A stretch of 64,000 nt of DNA from Microbacteriaceae bacterium (GCA_025465095.1 JAODME010000012.1:62001-126000); one strand, 5' to 3'. Counted from the first letter of the stretch, positions 8,579 through 17,927 are shown. The notes: generated from the letters alone by a model not told the origin. A program made the numbers and translations.

Positions 8579-8657
8579 GGTGACCTCGCAGTCCTGTTGA
8601 TGGTGCTGGGCTGTGCCGGAGGGAGTCGACTCGCGGCCGACGGCCGACGTCAAGGTT

Positions 8658-9758
8658 CTAATCTAGCCCGCTCGGATGGCCCTGAGTTGGTAGGGTGCCC
8701 ACAACCTCTGCCGCAGCGGCTAGGAGTTTCTCGACAGATTCGGGCTCGCCGATCGACACGCGCAGGCCCTCGCCGAGGGCCCGCACCACGATTCCGTGCC
8801 GAAGGAAGGTCGCTGCCGCGGTCTCAGTGTGATCGCCTGTCTCGAGCCAGACGAAGTTGCCCTGCGGTGTCGGAACACGCCAGCCCTGGTCGAGAAGCTC
8901 CCGCCAGACCCTGTCGCGCAGAGCCGAGAGAGCCGCGACACGTGCGAGAAGGAGCTCTTCGTTGTCGAGGGCCGCGATCGCGGCACGCTGCGCGGGCTCG
9001 ATCACAGAGAGCGGTATCGCGGTAGTGCGGGCGGCATCGAGCACGTAGGCGGATCCGATCGCGTAGCCGAATCGCAGTCCGGCGAGCCCGTATGCCTTTG
9101 AGAAGGTGCGCAGCACGACGAGATTGGGGTGATTCTCGAGCAGTCGGATGCCCGAGACCGCTTCCGGATCGGTCACGAACTCCGCATATGCCTCATCGAG
9201 CACGACAAGCACGTCTTGGGGAACGGCGGCGAGGAACGCCTCGAAGGCCGAGGCGGTGACGATGGTGCTCGTGGGGTTGTTGGGCGAGCAGACGAGGATG
9301 ACACGGGTGCGGTCGGTGACGGCCGTGGCCATCGCCGTGAGGTCGTGGGACCCGTCCGGGCGCAGCGGCACGAGCACGCTCGTCGCGCCGGCGACGGTCA
9401 CCAGACCCGGGTAGGCCTCGAATGAGCGCCAGGCGTAGACGACCTCGTCTCCGACGCTCGCCGCGGCCTGGATCAGCTGTGCGAGGATCGCGACCGAGCC
9501 CGCGCCCACGTGGACGCGCGCGGGCTCCACGCCGTGGCGCGCGGCCAGACGGTCGCGAACGACGAGTGCCGCCCCATCCGGATATCTGTTGATCGAGGAC
9601 GCCGCAATCGCATCGAGCACCTCGGGAATCGGCTCGAACGGGTTCTCGTTCGACGACAGCTTGAAGGCGTCGCCAGGGGCAGGCTTTCCTTGCCGGTACG
9701 CGGCGAGCTCCAGAATCTCGGGGCGCAGACGAACTTGCGGACGCGGTGGGGGAGTCAC
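8658..9758 (-). CDS. hisC: histidinol-phosphate / aromatic aminotransferase
   Basis: A 366-residue class I/II PLP enzyme of the HisC family. It shows SSNENPFEP near residue 35, CSPNNPTSTIV near 157, VVLDEAYAEF near 185 and the PLP lysine K221 in TFSKAYGLAG. It exchanges the amino group between glutamate and imidazole-acetol phosphate or an aromatic 2-oxoacid. It is outside any his operon and upstream of the E1alpha gene. That suggests an aromatic aminotransferase or second HisC role like actinobacterial Pat, an inference. The start is GTG at 9758, with only a weak ribosome site. Confidence 0.85.
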   Translation of the reverse strand: MTPPPRPQVRLRPEILELAAYRQGKPAPGDAFKLSSNENPFEPIPEVLDAIAASSINRYPDGAALVVRDRLAARHGVEPARVHVGAGSVAILAQLIQAAASVGDEVVYAWRSFEAYPGLVTVAGATSVLVPLRPDGSHDLTAMATAVTDRTRVILVCSPNNPTSTIVTASAFEAFLAAVPQDVLVVLDEAYAEFVTDPEAVSGIRLLENHPNLVVLRTFSKAYGLAGLRFGYAIGSAYVLDAARTTAIPLSVIEPAQRAAIAALDNEELLLARVAALSALRDRVWRELLDQGWRVPTPQGNFVWLETGDHTETAAATFLRHGIVVRALGEGLRVSIGEPESVEKLLAAAAEVVGTLPTQGHPSGLD

Positions 9759-9908
9759 GGCTCGAGTCTATGGCCGGACATATTCCGGAAGCGGAAATTA
9801 TCACCCGAAGGTGCATCGTCTCACCGCACCCCGGGAACGAAGGAGAACGCCGCGCCCGTCTGCGCTTCACCTTCCCGCAAAGCAGGAGTTTGCTGGCATC
9901 ATTACCCC

Positions 9909-10316
9909 ATGAAGAGATTCGTGGTTCGCCTGGCGATCAACGCGGTTGCCCTCTGGCTGACCACGCTCATCGTCACGGGTGTGCGAGTAGCCCCCTATCC
10001 CCCCGGCGACACCCTCGCGATCGTGCTGACATTCCTGCTCGTCGCGCTGGTCTTCGGGATCGTCAACGGCGTGATCGGCAACTTCATCCGCATCGTCGCA
10101 TTTCCGCTCTACATCCTCACCTTGGGACTCATCGCGCTCATCGTCAACGGCCTGCTGCTGCTGCTCGTCGCGTGGATCAGTTCGCTTCTCGGTTTCGGAC
10201 TCGTGGTGGACGGCTTTTGGTGGGGTGTGCTCGGGGCGCTCGTGCTCGCGCTCATCAGCTGGATCATCGGCATCATCGTGCGGCCCATCGTCGGACGAGA
10301 CGACCGCCGCCGTTAG
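9909..10316 (+). CDS. phage holin family (YvlD-like) membrane protein
   Basis: A 135-residue protein with four hydrophobic helices, starting MKRFVVRLAINAVALW and ending in a basic tail GRDDRRR. The pattern FGIVNGVIGNFIRIVAFPLYILTLG is characteristic of the chromosomal holin_4_2/YvlD membrane family. That family is common in actinobacteria and has no established function despite the phage-derived name. The start is the ATG at 9909; the upstream frame is not protein-like. It converges on the iron transporter ATPase gene. Confidence 0.8.
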   Translation: MKRFVVRLAINAVALWLTTLIVTGVRVAPYPPGDTLAIVLTFLLVALVFGIVNGVIGNFIRIVAFPLYILTLGLIALIVNGLLLLLVAWISSLLGFGLVVDGFWWGVLGALVLALISWIIGIIVRPIVGRDDRRR

Positions 10317-10358
10317 CTGATCGAGGGCACCCACGGACTGCAGCAGAGGGCAGCCCGG

Positions 10359-11447
10359 CTATTCGGGAGCCAGCGGATACGCGAGCACAGGTCCTCGCAC
10401 CGTTGCCGTGACGCGCGCGCCGACAGGCAACAGTCCCGAAGCGGGCACGCGGGAGGTGCAGCGCACCCCGTTCCCGAGCAGCAACTCGAGCAACGCGTCA
10501 TGTCCGGTGTAGCTGACCGCGGTGACCGTCGCCCAAAACCCGGAACCAGCATCCCCAGGCGCCAGCTCAATCTGTTCGGGTCGCACGAGCACGGTGACCG
10601 ATGTTCCGTCCTCGGGCATCGCCTCGGACAGGGCGCCGGATGCAGGCATCCACTCCGCCGACAGGCTCCCCAACCCGCCCTCGACCGTCCCCGCGTGCCA
10701 CACGGCCGGGAGGAACACCGAGTCGCCGACGAAGCTCGCTACCCAGGGCGTCGCCGGCCGCTCGTAGACCTCCTCCGGCCGCCCGAATTGCAGAATCTCG
10801 CCGTCGTTCATCACTGCCACATAATCGGCGATCGAGAGGGCCTCAGCCTGGTCGTGAGTGACGAGAATGCCCGTCGTGCCCTCCGCCGTGAGCAGGGCGC
10901 GCACCTCGGCACGCAGCTCGCCGCGCAGCAGCGGGTCGAGCGCACCGAACGGCTCGTCGAGCAACACGACCTCCGGCTTCGCCGCGAGAGCCCGCGCCAA
11001 CGCCACCCGCTGCGCCTGACCGCCCGAGAGCTGCGCGGGCGTGCGATCAGCGAGCGCCGACAGCCCCACGAGCTCGAGCAGATGGGCGACGCGATCCTCG
11101 CGCGCGGCGCGGCGTGCCGCACGACGCCCACCGCCGAGCCCGAAGGCGATGTTCTCAGCGACCGTGAGATGTGGGAAGAGCGCCGCGTCCTGCGGAACCC
11201 AACCGATCCGCCGCTTCTCCGGGGCGAGGTGGATCCCATGCGTCGTCACCATCCGCAGGTTCAGCCGGATCTCGCCCGACCGGGCTCGCATCAGACCCGC
11301 GATAGTGCGCAGCAGCGTGGTCTTGCCGCACCCGCTCGGCCCGACGATCGCGACGAGCGCGCCGTGCGGAACGTCCAACGACACCCCACGCAGCACTGTC
11401 CCGCTCTCGTATCCGACCACGAGGTCGCGTAGCCACAGTCGGCTCAT
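10359..11447 (-). CDS. fbpC: iron(III) ABC transporter ATP-binding protein
   Basis: A 362-residue ATPase. It has Walker A GPSGCGKTT at about 36-44, signature LSGGQAQR, Walker B VVLLDEPFGALDP, H-loop VTHDQAEALS and a C-terminal TOBE-like regulatory domain (from about residue 250). The domain order matches the FbpC/PotA subfamily. The ATG at 11447 (MSRLWLRDL) overlaps the permease stop as ATGA, so I discard the longer upstream frame. It is the last gene of the three-gene iron import operon. Confidence 0.9.
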   Translation of the reverse strand: MSRLWLRDLVVGYESGTVLRGVSLDVPHGALVAIVGPSGCGKTTLLRTIAGLMRARSGEIRLNLRMVTTHGIHLAPEKRRIGWVPQDAALFPHLTVAENIAFGLGGGRRAARRAAREDRVAHLLELVGLSALADRTPAQLSGGQAQRVALARALAAKPEVVLLDEPFGALDPLLRGELRAEVRALLTAEGTTGILVTHDQAEALSIADYVAVMNDGEILQFGRPEEVYERPATPWVASFVGDSVFLPAVWHAGTVEGGLGSLSAEWMPASGALSEAMPEDGTSVTVLVRPEQIELAPGDAGSGFWATVTAVSYTGHDALLELLLGNGVRCTSRVPASGLLPVGARVTATVRGPVLAYPLAPE

Positions 11448-13030
11448 GTCCGCACCCCGTCCAGTCGGCCGCGGCCGGCACCCGACAACAGGAACGCGGG
11501 CACCGCGGCAACGAGGATGAGCGTCGCAGCATAGGGCGCGGCGGCGCCGTAGGCGGACACATCCGTGCGGGCCCACAGTTCGATGGCGAGCGTGTCGGTG
11601 CCGGTCGGGCGGAGCAGAAGGGTCGCGGGCAGCTCCTTCATCGCGGTCACCGCGACGAGGAGCCCGCCGGCGGCGATGCCCGGCCTGGCGAGACGAGCGG
11701 TCACGAGCCACCACGTCTGCAGCTTCCCGTAGCCGAGCGTGCGGGACACGTCCTCCAGGGAGGTCGGCACCTGAGCCGTCGAGCTGCGGATCGCCCCGAT
11801 CGCCTTCGGCATGAACAGCACGCCGTACGCGAATGCCAGAACGAGCGCCGTCTGGTACAGCCCCGGAAGCACGGAGAGGGAGAAGAACACGAGCGACAGT
11901 CCCACGACGATGCCCGGAAGCCCCAGCGCGAGGTAGCCGATCGATTCGACCGCGCGCACAAGTCGGCCACGGTATCGGGCCGCGAGCACCCCGATGGGAA
12001 GGGCGAGAAGCAACGCGATGAGAGCTCCGCCTGCGGAGAGCGCGAGGGTGTTGAGGGTGGCCTGGCCGAGGTCGGCGACATCGAGAGCGCGCAGCGTCTC
12101 GGCCTCTAGAAGGCGGGCGAACAGGACGGCGACCGGGAGCCCGACGGCGAGGGCCGGCACCACGGCGAGGAGCGCGATCGCCGGCGCCGTCCAGTTCTTC
12201 AGACGGATGACCCGCTGCCGGGCCATCCCAGCGACCGAGCCGAATCGCCGTGCGGCGCGTCCCCTCGCCGCCTGTTCGCCAAGAACGACGAGAATCGCGA
12301 GCAGCACGAGAACGGTCGCGAGTATCGCGGCGTAGCTGCGATTGAAGCTCGCTCCGTATGCCTGTTGGATCGCGGTGGTCAGAACCGGAAAGCGGAACAA
12401 CGACACGGCGCCGAACTCCGAGAGCACATACAGGCAGACGAGAAGAGCGCCGGCAAGAGTCGCCGGACGGATCTGCGGCCAGGTGCCGAGCCAGAACGCC
12501 CGCCACGGGCCGCGACCGAGCGTGCGGGCGACGTCATCGAGTCCTGTCGTTCCCGCCCTGAGCGCGGCGGCGACGGGAAGCGTCACGTAGGGCACCGACA
12601 CGAGGGTCAGCACGAGCCAGGAGGCCCAAAAGCCGTGCAGGGCGGGGGCCGTTGCAAGCCACCCGTACGCGGCGAGATAGGACGGCACGGCGAGAGGAAG
12701 CGCGGCAAGCACCGCCCACAGGCGCCGCAGCGGCAGTCGCGCCCGAGCCAGCAGGAACGCGGTCGGCACGCCGATGAGCACGCAGGTGCCGGTGACGGCG
12801 GTCGCGAGGGTGACCGTGTTCAGGAGGAGTTGCGGTACCCGCGGCCGAAACAGCACGGTGATCGCGGCATCCAACCCGCCGGATCCTGCCCGTACGACAA
12901 GGTAGACGAGCGGAATGGATGCCACCGCGCAGGCGATCAATGCCAATGCCAGCAATAGCCGAGGAGCTGGTCGGCGACCCGCGGTTGCCGTCGTTGCGGC
13001 AGCGCTCCTCGTGGCAACTTGCTCGGACAT
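11444..13030 (-). CDS. fbpB: iron(III) ABC transporter permease
   Basis: A 528-residue permease with about twelve hydrophobic helices, built as two MetI-like halves fused in one chain, as in FbpB. Coupling motifs are visible in each half (LDDVARTLGRGPWRAFW and LEDVSRTLGYGKLQTWW). It forms the complete membrane channel for ferric iron delivered by the lipoprotein encoded upstream. Its stop overlaps the ATPase start (ATGA), and 59 bp separate it from the binding-protein gene. Confidence 0.9.
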   Translation of the reverse strand: MSEQVATRSAAATTATAGRRPAPRLLLALALIACAVASIPLVYLVVRAGSGGLDAAITVLFRPRVPQLLLNTVTLATAVTGTCVLIGVPTAFLLARARLPLRRLWAVLAALPLAVPSYLAAYGWLATAPALHGFWASWLVLTLVSVPYVTLPVAAALRAGTTGLDDVARTLGRGPWRAFWLGTWPQIRPATLAGALLVCLYVLSEFGAVSLFRFPVLTTAIQQAYGASFNRSYAAILATVLVLLAILVVLGEQAARGRAARRFGSVAGMARQRVIRLKNWTAPAIALLAVVPALAVGLPVAVLFARLLEAETLRALDVADLGQATLNTLALSAGGALIALLLALPIGVLAARYRGRLVRAVESIGYLALGLPGIVVGLSLVFFSLSVLPGLYQTALVLAFAYGVLFMPKAIGAIRSSTAQVPTSLEDVSRTLGYGKLQTWWLVTARLARPGIAAGGLLVAVTAMKELPATLLLRPTGTDTLAIELWARTDVSAYGAAAPYAATLILVAAVPAFLLSGAGRGRLDGVRT

Positions 13031-13089
13031 CCGTCTCCTGAAGGCTGTGGGACCTCGGTTCTGCGCCGGAGCGCCTGGGAGTGTGCTCC

Positions 13090-14133
13090 CTATAGGAGAC
13101 CGTACTTTGCGAGGAGCTCCTGGGTCTGCTCGAGGGAGGCGAGGTTGCTCAGGTCGAGGTCGGCATTCACAAGGCTCTCGAGCTTCGGTAACCCCTCCGG
13201 GGCGTCGACGCCCGGCAGCAGCGGGTACTCGAAGGTGTTCTCCACGAAATACCGTTGTCCGGCCTCGGAGACCAGGTACTCGAGGAACTCGAGCGCGTCG
13301 GGATCCTCGGCCGCGCTACTGAGGATGGCGGCTCCGGTGACGTTGACCATGCCGCCGGCGTCGCCCGGCAGGAACTTGAGCTGCGCGCGCATGCCGTCCG
13401 CGCCGACTTCGGCCGCGTCCTCGAACCAGTAGTAGTGATTGATGAGGCCGATATCAAGCTGGCCCGAGTTCACCAGGTCGAGCGTCGCGCCGTTGCTCTC
13501 GGTGAGCACGGGGGAGTTCTCGCTGATTCCCTGCACCCATGCGTCCGCCGCCTCTTCGCCCTCGAGCACACGGTAGGCGGTGACGAAGGACTGCATGCTC
13601 GCGTTGCCGGGCGCGAATCCGACGCGTCCATTCCATTCCGGCGCGATGAGGTCATCGACCGCGTCGGGCACCTCCTCCTCGCTGAGCTTCTCGCCGTCGT
13701 AGGCAATGACTCGAGCCCGTCCGGTGATGCCGATCCAGCTGTCGTCCTCCGACGTGAAGCCCGCGGGGATGAGTTCGGCCAGTTGCTCGGGGATTTTGGC
13801 GACGAGGCCCGCGTTGCTGAGCGAACCGAGAGCTCCGGCATCCTGCGACAGGAATACCTGGGCGGGGGTGTTGTCGCCCTCCTCCAACAGCAGGGCGTTC
13901 AGCTCGGAACTCGATCCGTAGCGCGCGATCACCTCGATGCCGGTGTCATCGGTGAACTTTTCAATCAGGGGGGCGATGAGCGCTTCGTCACGTCCGGCGT
14001 AGAGGGTGAGCTCTCCATCGCTCCCTGTCGATTCGGCGGCGGCGTCCTCCGCGGGAGAAGCACCGGCACAGCTGGTGAGGCCGAGGGCGAGGATGGTGAT
14101 GCCGGCGGTGGTGAGGAAGCGGGGGGCGCGCAT
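13090..14133 (-). CDS. fbpA: iron(III)-binding lipoprotein (FbpA-like)
   Basis: A 347-residue extracellular binding protein. The signal peptide MRAPRFLTTAGITILALG ends in the lipobox LTSC, giving lipidated Cys22. The fold is the periplasmic type II kind (LTLYAGRDEALIAPLIEKF, RYGSSSELNALLLEE). The conserved paired tyrosines that ligate ferric iron appear in INHYYWF. It is the promoter-proximal gene of the fbpA-B-C operon. A candidate IdeR/DtxR site lies 22 bp upstream, so repression by iron is likely. Confidence 0.92.
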   Translation of the reverse strand: MRAPRFLTTAGITILALGLTSCAGASPAEDAAAESTGSDGELTLYAGRDEALIAPLIEKFTDDTGIEVIARYGSSSELNALLLEEGDNTPAQVFLSQDAGALGSLSNAGLVAKIPEQLAELIPAGFTSEDDSWIGITGRARVIAYDGEKLSEEEVPDAVDDLIAPEWNGRVGFAPGNASMQSFVTAYRVLEGEEAADAWVQGISENSPVLTESNGATLDLVNSGQLDIGLINHYYWFEDAAEVGADGMRAQLKFLPGDAGGMVNVTGAAILSSAAEDPDALEFLEYLVSEAGQRYFVENTFEYPLLPGVDAPEGLPKLESLVNADLDLSNLASLEQTQELLAKYGLL

Positions 14134-14155
14134 GGAATCCTTCGATGGGAACAGG

Positions 14156-14174
14156 TAAGGGCAGCCTAGCCTAT
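14156..14174 (-). promoter_or_regulatory. candidate IdeR/DtxR iron box upstream of fbpA
   Basis: The minus strand reads ATAGGCTAGGCTGCCCTTA. By eye this is 14 of 19 matches to the TTAGGTTAGGCTAACCTAA consensus. It lies 22 nt before the fbpA ATG, the expected operator position, and overlaps the last codons of the next gene upstream. Confidence 0.55.
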
Positions 14175-15592
14175 CCAGGAAGCCGGTTGGCCTCGTACCA
14201 GGTCGATTCCACGCGATCCGCTCCCCTCATGCTCCTGCTGAAGGCCTCGGTCACCTGAACCAGCCGACCTTCGCCCGCGGCGTCCGCGAGCTCCGCGGTG
14301 TGTCGATAGTGCGAGAGCTGGTGCGCCGGAACGGCGAATTCCGGATCGGGCGCCTTGTCGGAGAAGGCTTCTCGCCGTACGAGGACGGGATCGCTGCTCG
14401 ACCAGGTACCGCCGACGGCGGGAACGATGTCGTCCGTGTGCTCGATCGCTACCCAGGGGATCTCGCCGGGAACGGGTACCTGGCCGACTGGTGCGCCTAG
14501 CGTGTACAGCCCGCGCACGTCGTAGTCGCCTGATGCGGCCAGCATGGAGCCGAGCAGCCCGCCTTGGGAATAGCCGGTGACCACGATCTCCGAGTCGGAA
14601 CGGACTCCCGCCGCCTGGAGAGCCTCGGTGACCGCCCGGTAGGCGCCCGCGTCCGCCCCGGCGATGGCACCGAGGTTGCTCGTCATGTCCCAGGGTTCGT
14701 CAGTCGCAGCGAGGGAGAAGTCGATGGTTCCGCCGAGGTACACCTCGAAGCGATCCGGACCCCCTTTCCGCACGTGGCGGTCTATTCGAACCTGCGCGGA
14801 ACCCCTCGGTACCCGGCTGGCGCGATCCGCGAGCCCGGTCGCGGGCGTGGAGGCGCCGATCGCCGTGGCCCGCACCGCCACCGGTGTCTCTCTCGCGAGT
14901 CCGACGAGCCCGGCTGCGGACGCGATGGTGGCCGCGGAGGTGTCTAGCCCGAGAAGGCCGAGCCCCTCATCGCCGAAAAGACGGATGACCGGGGTCGGGA
15001 GCCGTAGCGCGCCGCCGCCGAAGTCGTCGGCGCTCATGACCGCGAGGCGCACGAGCTGCACGAATCGTGGATCGCTCAGGATCACCTTGTTCTCATTCAG
15101 CCAGTCGACTCCTGCCTTCCTGACGCCGCTCGCGGCGGTCGGGGAGATCGCGGCGATGAGCAAGTAGGCGGAAGCCCCGCCCGCGAGGACGGAGAGGATC
15201 CCGGGAATCAGCAGTAGGCCGACCGTCGTGCTCAGGAACCCCAAGCCGATCCCCACCTCGCTCGCGGCGGAGCGGGCGAGACGCTGCAGGGTGGACTCCG
15301 TCATTCCGTAGGCATCCGCGGTCAGTCGCAGCGCGGCGGAGAGGGCGCCGCTCTTCGTCGCGGCCGCCCGGAGATGCTCCGACGCGTCATCGATCGCGTC
15401 CTCCGCCCGGGCAGCGCTTGCGGACGTGCCCGCCAGAGCTCGGGAACGGACGGCCGACTCCCTTCCTTCGAGCGCCAGCGCGCACTCGCGGAGCTCCCGC
15501 TCGAGGTTCTCGAGGAGTCGCGCGTGCGCGAACAGTCCGGGAGTCCCGACCGAGATCGAGCCTCCACCGCTGACGAGAAGGTCATCCGACAC
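14171..15592 (-). CDS. alpha/beta hydrolase with helical N-terminal and membrane segment
   Basis: A 473-residue protein I cannot assign to a named gene. Residues 15-110 are helical and Ala/Glu/Arg-rich, like ESX-substrate helices. Residues 112-150 are strongly hydrophobic (one or two membrane segments). The C-terminal half looks like a lipase/esterase: nucleophile elbow GYSQGG with Ser342, acid candidate Asp387/388 in HTDD, and His candidates 424, 428 and 431. No signal peptide is seen. The start is GTG at 15592, with a weak ribosome site, overlapping the upstream WXG-like gene by 11 bases. The pair suggests a secreted hydrolase with its partner, but no secretion machinery is nearby. Confidence 0.7.
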   Translation of the reverse strand: MSDDLLVSGGGSISVGTPGLFAHARLLENLERELRECALALEGRESAVRSRALAGTSASAARAEDAIDDASEHLRAAATKSGALSAALRLTADAYGMTESTLQRLARSAASEVGIGLGFLSTTVGLLLIPGILSVLAGGASAYLLIAAISPTAASGVRKAGVDWLNENKVILSDPRFVQLVRLAVMSADDFGGGALRLPTPVIRLFGDEGLGLLGLDTSAATIASAAGLVGLARETPVAVRATAIGASTPATGLADRASRVPRGSAQVRIDRHVRKGGPDRFEVYLGGTIDFSLAATDEPWDMTSNLGAIAGADAGAYRAVTEALQAAGVRSDSEIVVTGYSQGGLLGSMLAASGDYDVRGLYTLGAPVGQVPVPGEIPWVAIEHTDDIVPAVGGTWSSSDPVLVRREAFSDKAPDPEFAVPAHQLSHYRHTAELADAAGEGRLVQVTEAFSRSMRGADRVESTWYEANRLPG

Positions 15593-15881
15593 GGGTGGGG
15601 AGCGCGCCGATTGCGCGGTGCGTCTCTCGCAGCGCGTCGTCTACGGCGATCTGCGCGAGTGTGAGCGCCCGTCGCAGTTCGGAGAGCCCAAGCTCGTAGA
15701 GCCGTTGTGCCGGGCCGTGCCAGTCACTCTCCGCTCCAGACGGGGCGAGCGAGGTCGCTCGTCCGAGTCGCGCACGGAGCGCCACGAGGGTCGCGGCCTG
15801 CCGCTCGAGCACGGCGAGCGTCCTCCCCGTCTCGACTTCGGCGGCCGAGACGACGATGCCGGCGGTCCCGGAATCGATCAC
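15582..15881 (-). CDS. small WXG-like helical protein
   Basis: A 99-residue, predominantly helical protein with a central W54-H55-G56, as in the helix-turn-helix hairpin of WXG100 proteins (SDWHGPAQRLYELG). Size and layout fit that class, but there is no clear C-terminal YxxxD/E export signal. I chose the GTG at 15881 because AAGGGG lies six bases upstream; an ATG at 15908 has its purine run touching the codon. It overlaps the following hydrolase gene by 11 bases. Function is unknown; a partner or chaperone of that hydrolase is an inference. Confidence 0.55.
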   Translation of the reverse strand: MIDSGTAGIVVSAAEVETGRTLAVLERQAATLVALRARLGRATSLAPSGAESDWHGPAQRLYELGLSELRRALTLAQIAVDDALRETHRAIGALPTRVG

Positions 15882-16023
15882 GGCCAACCCCTTCCGTCTG
15901 TCCAGCATCCTTCCACTTGTTCGGCGGGGCGTCCGTGGTCCGCTGAAATCGGTGCGATGAGCCCTCATGCTCGGCCACGGGAGGAGAGGAATCCCGAATT
16001 GATCCACCTGACACAATGGGTGG

Positions 16024-16548
16024 ATGATCTTCGACCGGGCCAGCAACGAGTCCGAGCTCTTCAGGATCTGTTTCGTCTGCACCGGCAACATCTGCCGCTC
16101 GCCCATGGCCGAGATCGTGTTCCGAGACCTGGTCGCACGCCAGGGCTATGATCGTGCGATCGCCGTGATGTCGGCGGGAACCGGCGACTGGCATGTCGGC
16201 GAGAACGCCGACTCGCGGACGATCGCCGCGCTCTCCAAGCGCGGGTACGACGGCAAAAGCCATCGCGCACGCCAGTTCGATCCCGCCTGGTTCGAAAAGC
16301 TCGACCTCGTGGTGGTCTTCGACCACACACAGGAGCGCATCCTCCGGGCCTGGGCCGGCAGCGAGGCTGACCGCGGCAAGGTGGCGATGCTCTTGAGCTT
16401 CGACCCCGAGCAGGCTCCGCAGGTGGACGTGCCCGATCCGTACTATTCCGATGCCGCCATGTTCAACACCATTCTCGGCAGGATCGAACGGGCGACGAAC
16501 GCGCTCTTCGGCCAGATCAAACCGGGAATTCGATTGGGAGTCCAATGA
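16024..16548 (+). CDS. low-molecular-weight protein-tyrosine phosphatase
   Basis: A 174-residue cytosolic phosphatase. The P-loop is C19-TGNIC-R25-S (C-X5-R), and the general acid is Asp138 in VPDPYY. These are the catalytic elements of the low-Mr PTP family. An N-terminal extension of about 11 residues precedes the usual start. It overlaps purB by the ATGA arrangement, so the two are co-translated, although they share no obvious pathway. It is transcribed divergently from the WXG-like gene. Confidence 0.92.
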   Translation: MIFDRASNESELFRICFVCTGNICRSPMAEIVFRDLVARQGYDRAIAVMSAGTGDWHVGENADSRTIAALSKRGYDGKSHRARQFDPAWFEKLDLVVVFDHTQERILRAWAGSEADRGKVAMLLSFDPEQAPQVDVPDPYYSDAAMFNTILGRIERATNALFGQIKPGIRLGVQ

Positions 16549-17927
16549 CCTTGCCAGAACAGCCGATCAGCCCCCTCGACGGACGCTACCGAGGCGCCGT
16601 CGTCGGCCTGGGCGAACACCTCTCAGAGGCCGGACTCAACCGCGCGAGGGTGCACGTCGAGATCGAGTGGCTCATCTTCCTCACCGACCGGGAGCTGTTC
16701 GGTTCGAGCCGGATGAGCGCGGACCGCCAGTCCGCGCTCCGCGCCATCGTCACCGGATTCGGTCAGGCGGACATTGATGAGCTCGCCGAATTGGAGGCAA
16801 CGACCCGGCACGACGTCAAAGCGGTCGAGTACTACATTCGCGCACGCCTCGAAGGTCTCGGATTGTCGGATGTCGCCGAGCTCACCCACTTCGCCTGCAC
16901 GAGTGAAGACGTCAACAACCTCTCCTACGCTCTGACGATCGGCGCCGCCGTGCGGAACGTCTGGCTGCCGCGCCTGCACGCCGTCCTCGATGCGCTCACC
17001 GAACGGGCCAGCACCCATCGCGCCGACGCGATGCTCGCGCACACCCACGGTCAGCCCGCGACGCCGACGACCGTAGGCAAGGAATTCGCCGTCTTCGTTC
17101 ATCGGCTTCGCCGGATTTCTCGACGGATCGACGCAACCGAGTACCTGGGCAAGTTCAGCGGCGCCACCGGCACGTTCGCCGCACACGTGGCCTCGGATCC
17201 CTCCCAGGACTGGCCGGCGCTGTCGCGTGAATTCGTCACCTCGCTGGGCCTGGAATGGAACCCGTTGACGACCCAGATCGAATCACACGATTGGCAGGCC
17301 GAGCTCTACTCGTCGATCAGCCACGCCAATCGAGTGCTGCACAACCTTGCGACCGACGTGTGGACCTATATCTCGATGGGGTACTTCACCCAGATTCCCC
17401 AGGCCGGTGCCACTGGTTCTTCGACCATGCCGCACAAGATCAATCCGATCCGGTTCGAGAACGCGGAGGCGAACCTGGAGATCTCGAGCGCCCTGCTCGA
17501 CTCCCTCGCGGCGACGCTTGTCACTTCCAGGCTGCAGCGCGACCTGACCGACTCTACGACGCAACGCAACATCGGCGTCGCGCTCGGTCACTCGCTCCTC
17601 GCGCTCGACAACCTCCGCCGGGGGCTCGACGAGATTGCGGTCAATCCCGCGCGTCTCGCCGAGGACCTGGACGCGAACTGGGAGATCCTCGGCGAGGCGA
17701 TCCAGACCGTCATCAGGGCGGAGATCACCGCCGGGCGCAGCTCGATCGCCGACCCGTACGCGCTGCTCAAGGAACTCACCCGCGGGCGCCGCGTCGGCCG
17801 GGCGGAACTCGCCGAGTTCGTCGACGGACTCGACATCGGCGCGGAGGCGAAGGTGCGCCTGACGGCACTCACGCCCGCCGGGTATGTGGGACTCGCGAGC
17901 GGACTCGTCGACTACCTCGACCGGTAG
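16545..17927 (+). CDS. purB: adenylosuccinate lyase
   Basis: A 460-residue enzyme of the fumarase/aspartase superfamily. It releases fumarate from SAICAR and from adenylosuccinate in purine synthesis. The superfamily signature GSSTMPHKINPIRFENAEANL lies near residues 293-313, THFACTSEDVNN near residue 120 and AHTHGQPATPTTVG near 165. Length is standard. The ATG overlaps the phosphatase stop. It converges on a small membrane protein gene. Confidence 0.96.
   Translation: MTLPEQPISPLDGRYRGAVVGLGEHLSEAGLNRARVHVEIEWLIFLTDRELFGSSRMSADRQSALRAIVTGFGQADIDELAELEATTRHDVKAVEYYIRARLEGLGLSDVAELTHFACTSEDVNNLSYALTIGAAVRNVWLPRLHAVLDALTERASTHRADAMLAHTHGQPATPTTVGKEFAVFVHRLRRISRRIDATEYLGKFSGATGTFAAHVASDPSQDWPALSREFVTSLGLEWNPLTTQIESHDWQAELYSSISHANRVLHNLATDVWTYISMGYFTQIPQAGATGSSTMPHKINPIRFENAEANLEISSALLDSLAATLVTSRLQRDLTDSTTQRNIGVALGHSLLALDNLRRGLDEIAVNPARLAEDLDANWEILGEAIQTVIRAEITAGRSSIADPYALLKELTRGRRVGRAELAEFVDGLDIGAEAKVRLTALTPAGYVGLASGLVDYLDR

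Noticed and set aside
8579-8653. Upstream in-frame extension of the E1alpha gene to a TTG
   Set aside because: The extra 25 residues do not resemble E1alpha proteins; the GTG at 8578 has a ribosome site at proper spacing.
9909-10316. Prophage remnant suggested by the holin name
   Set aside because: No other phage genes, attachment sites or base-composition change nearby; this family is a chromosomal membrane protein.
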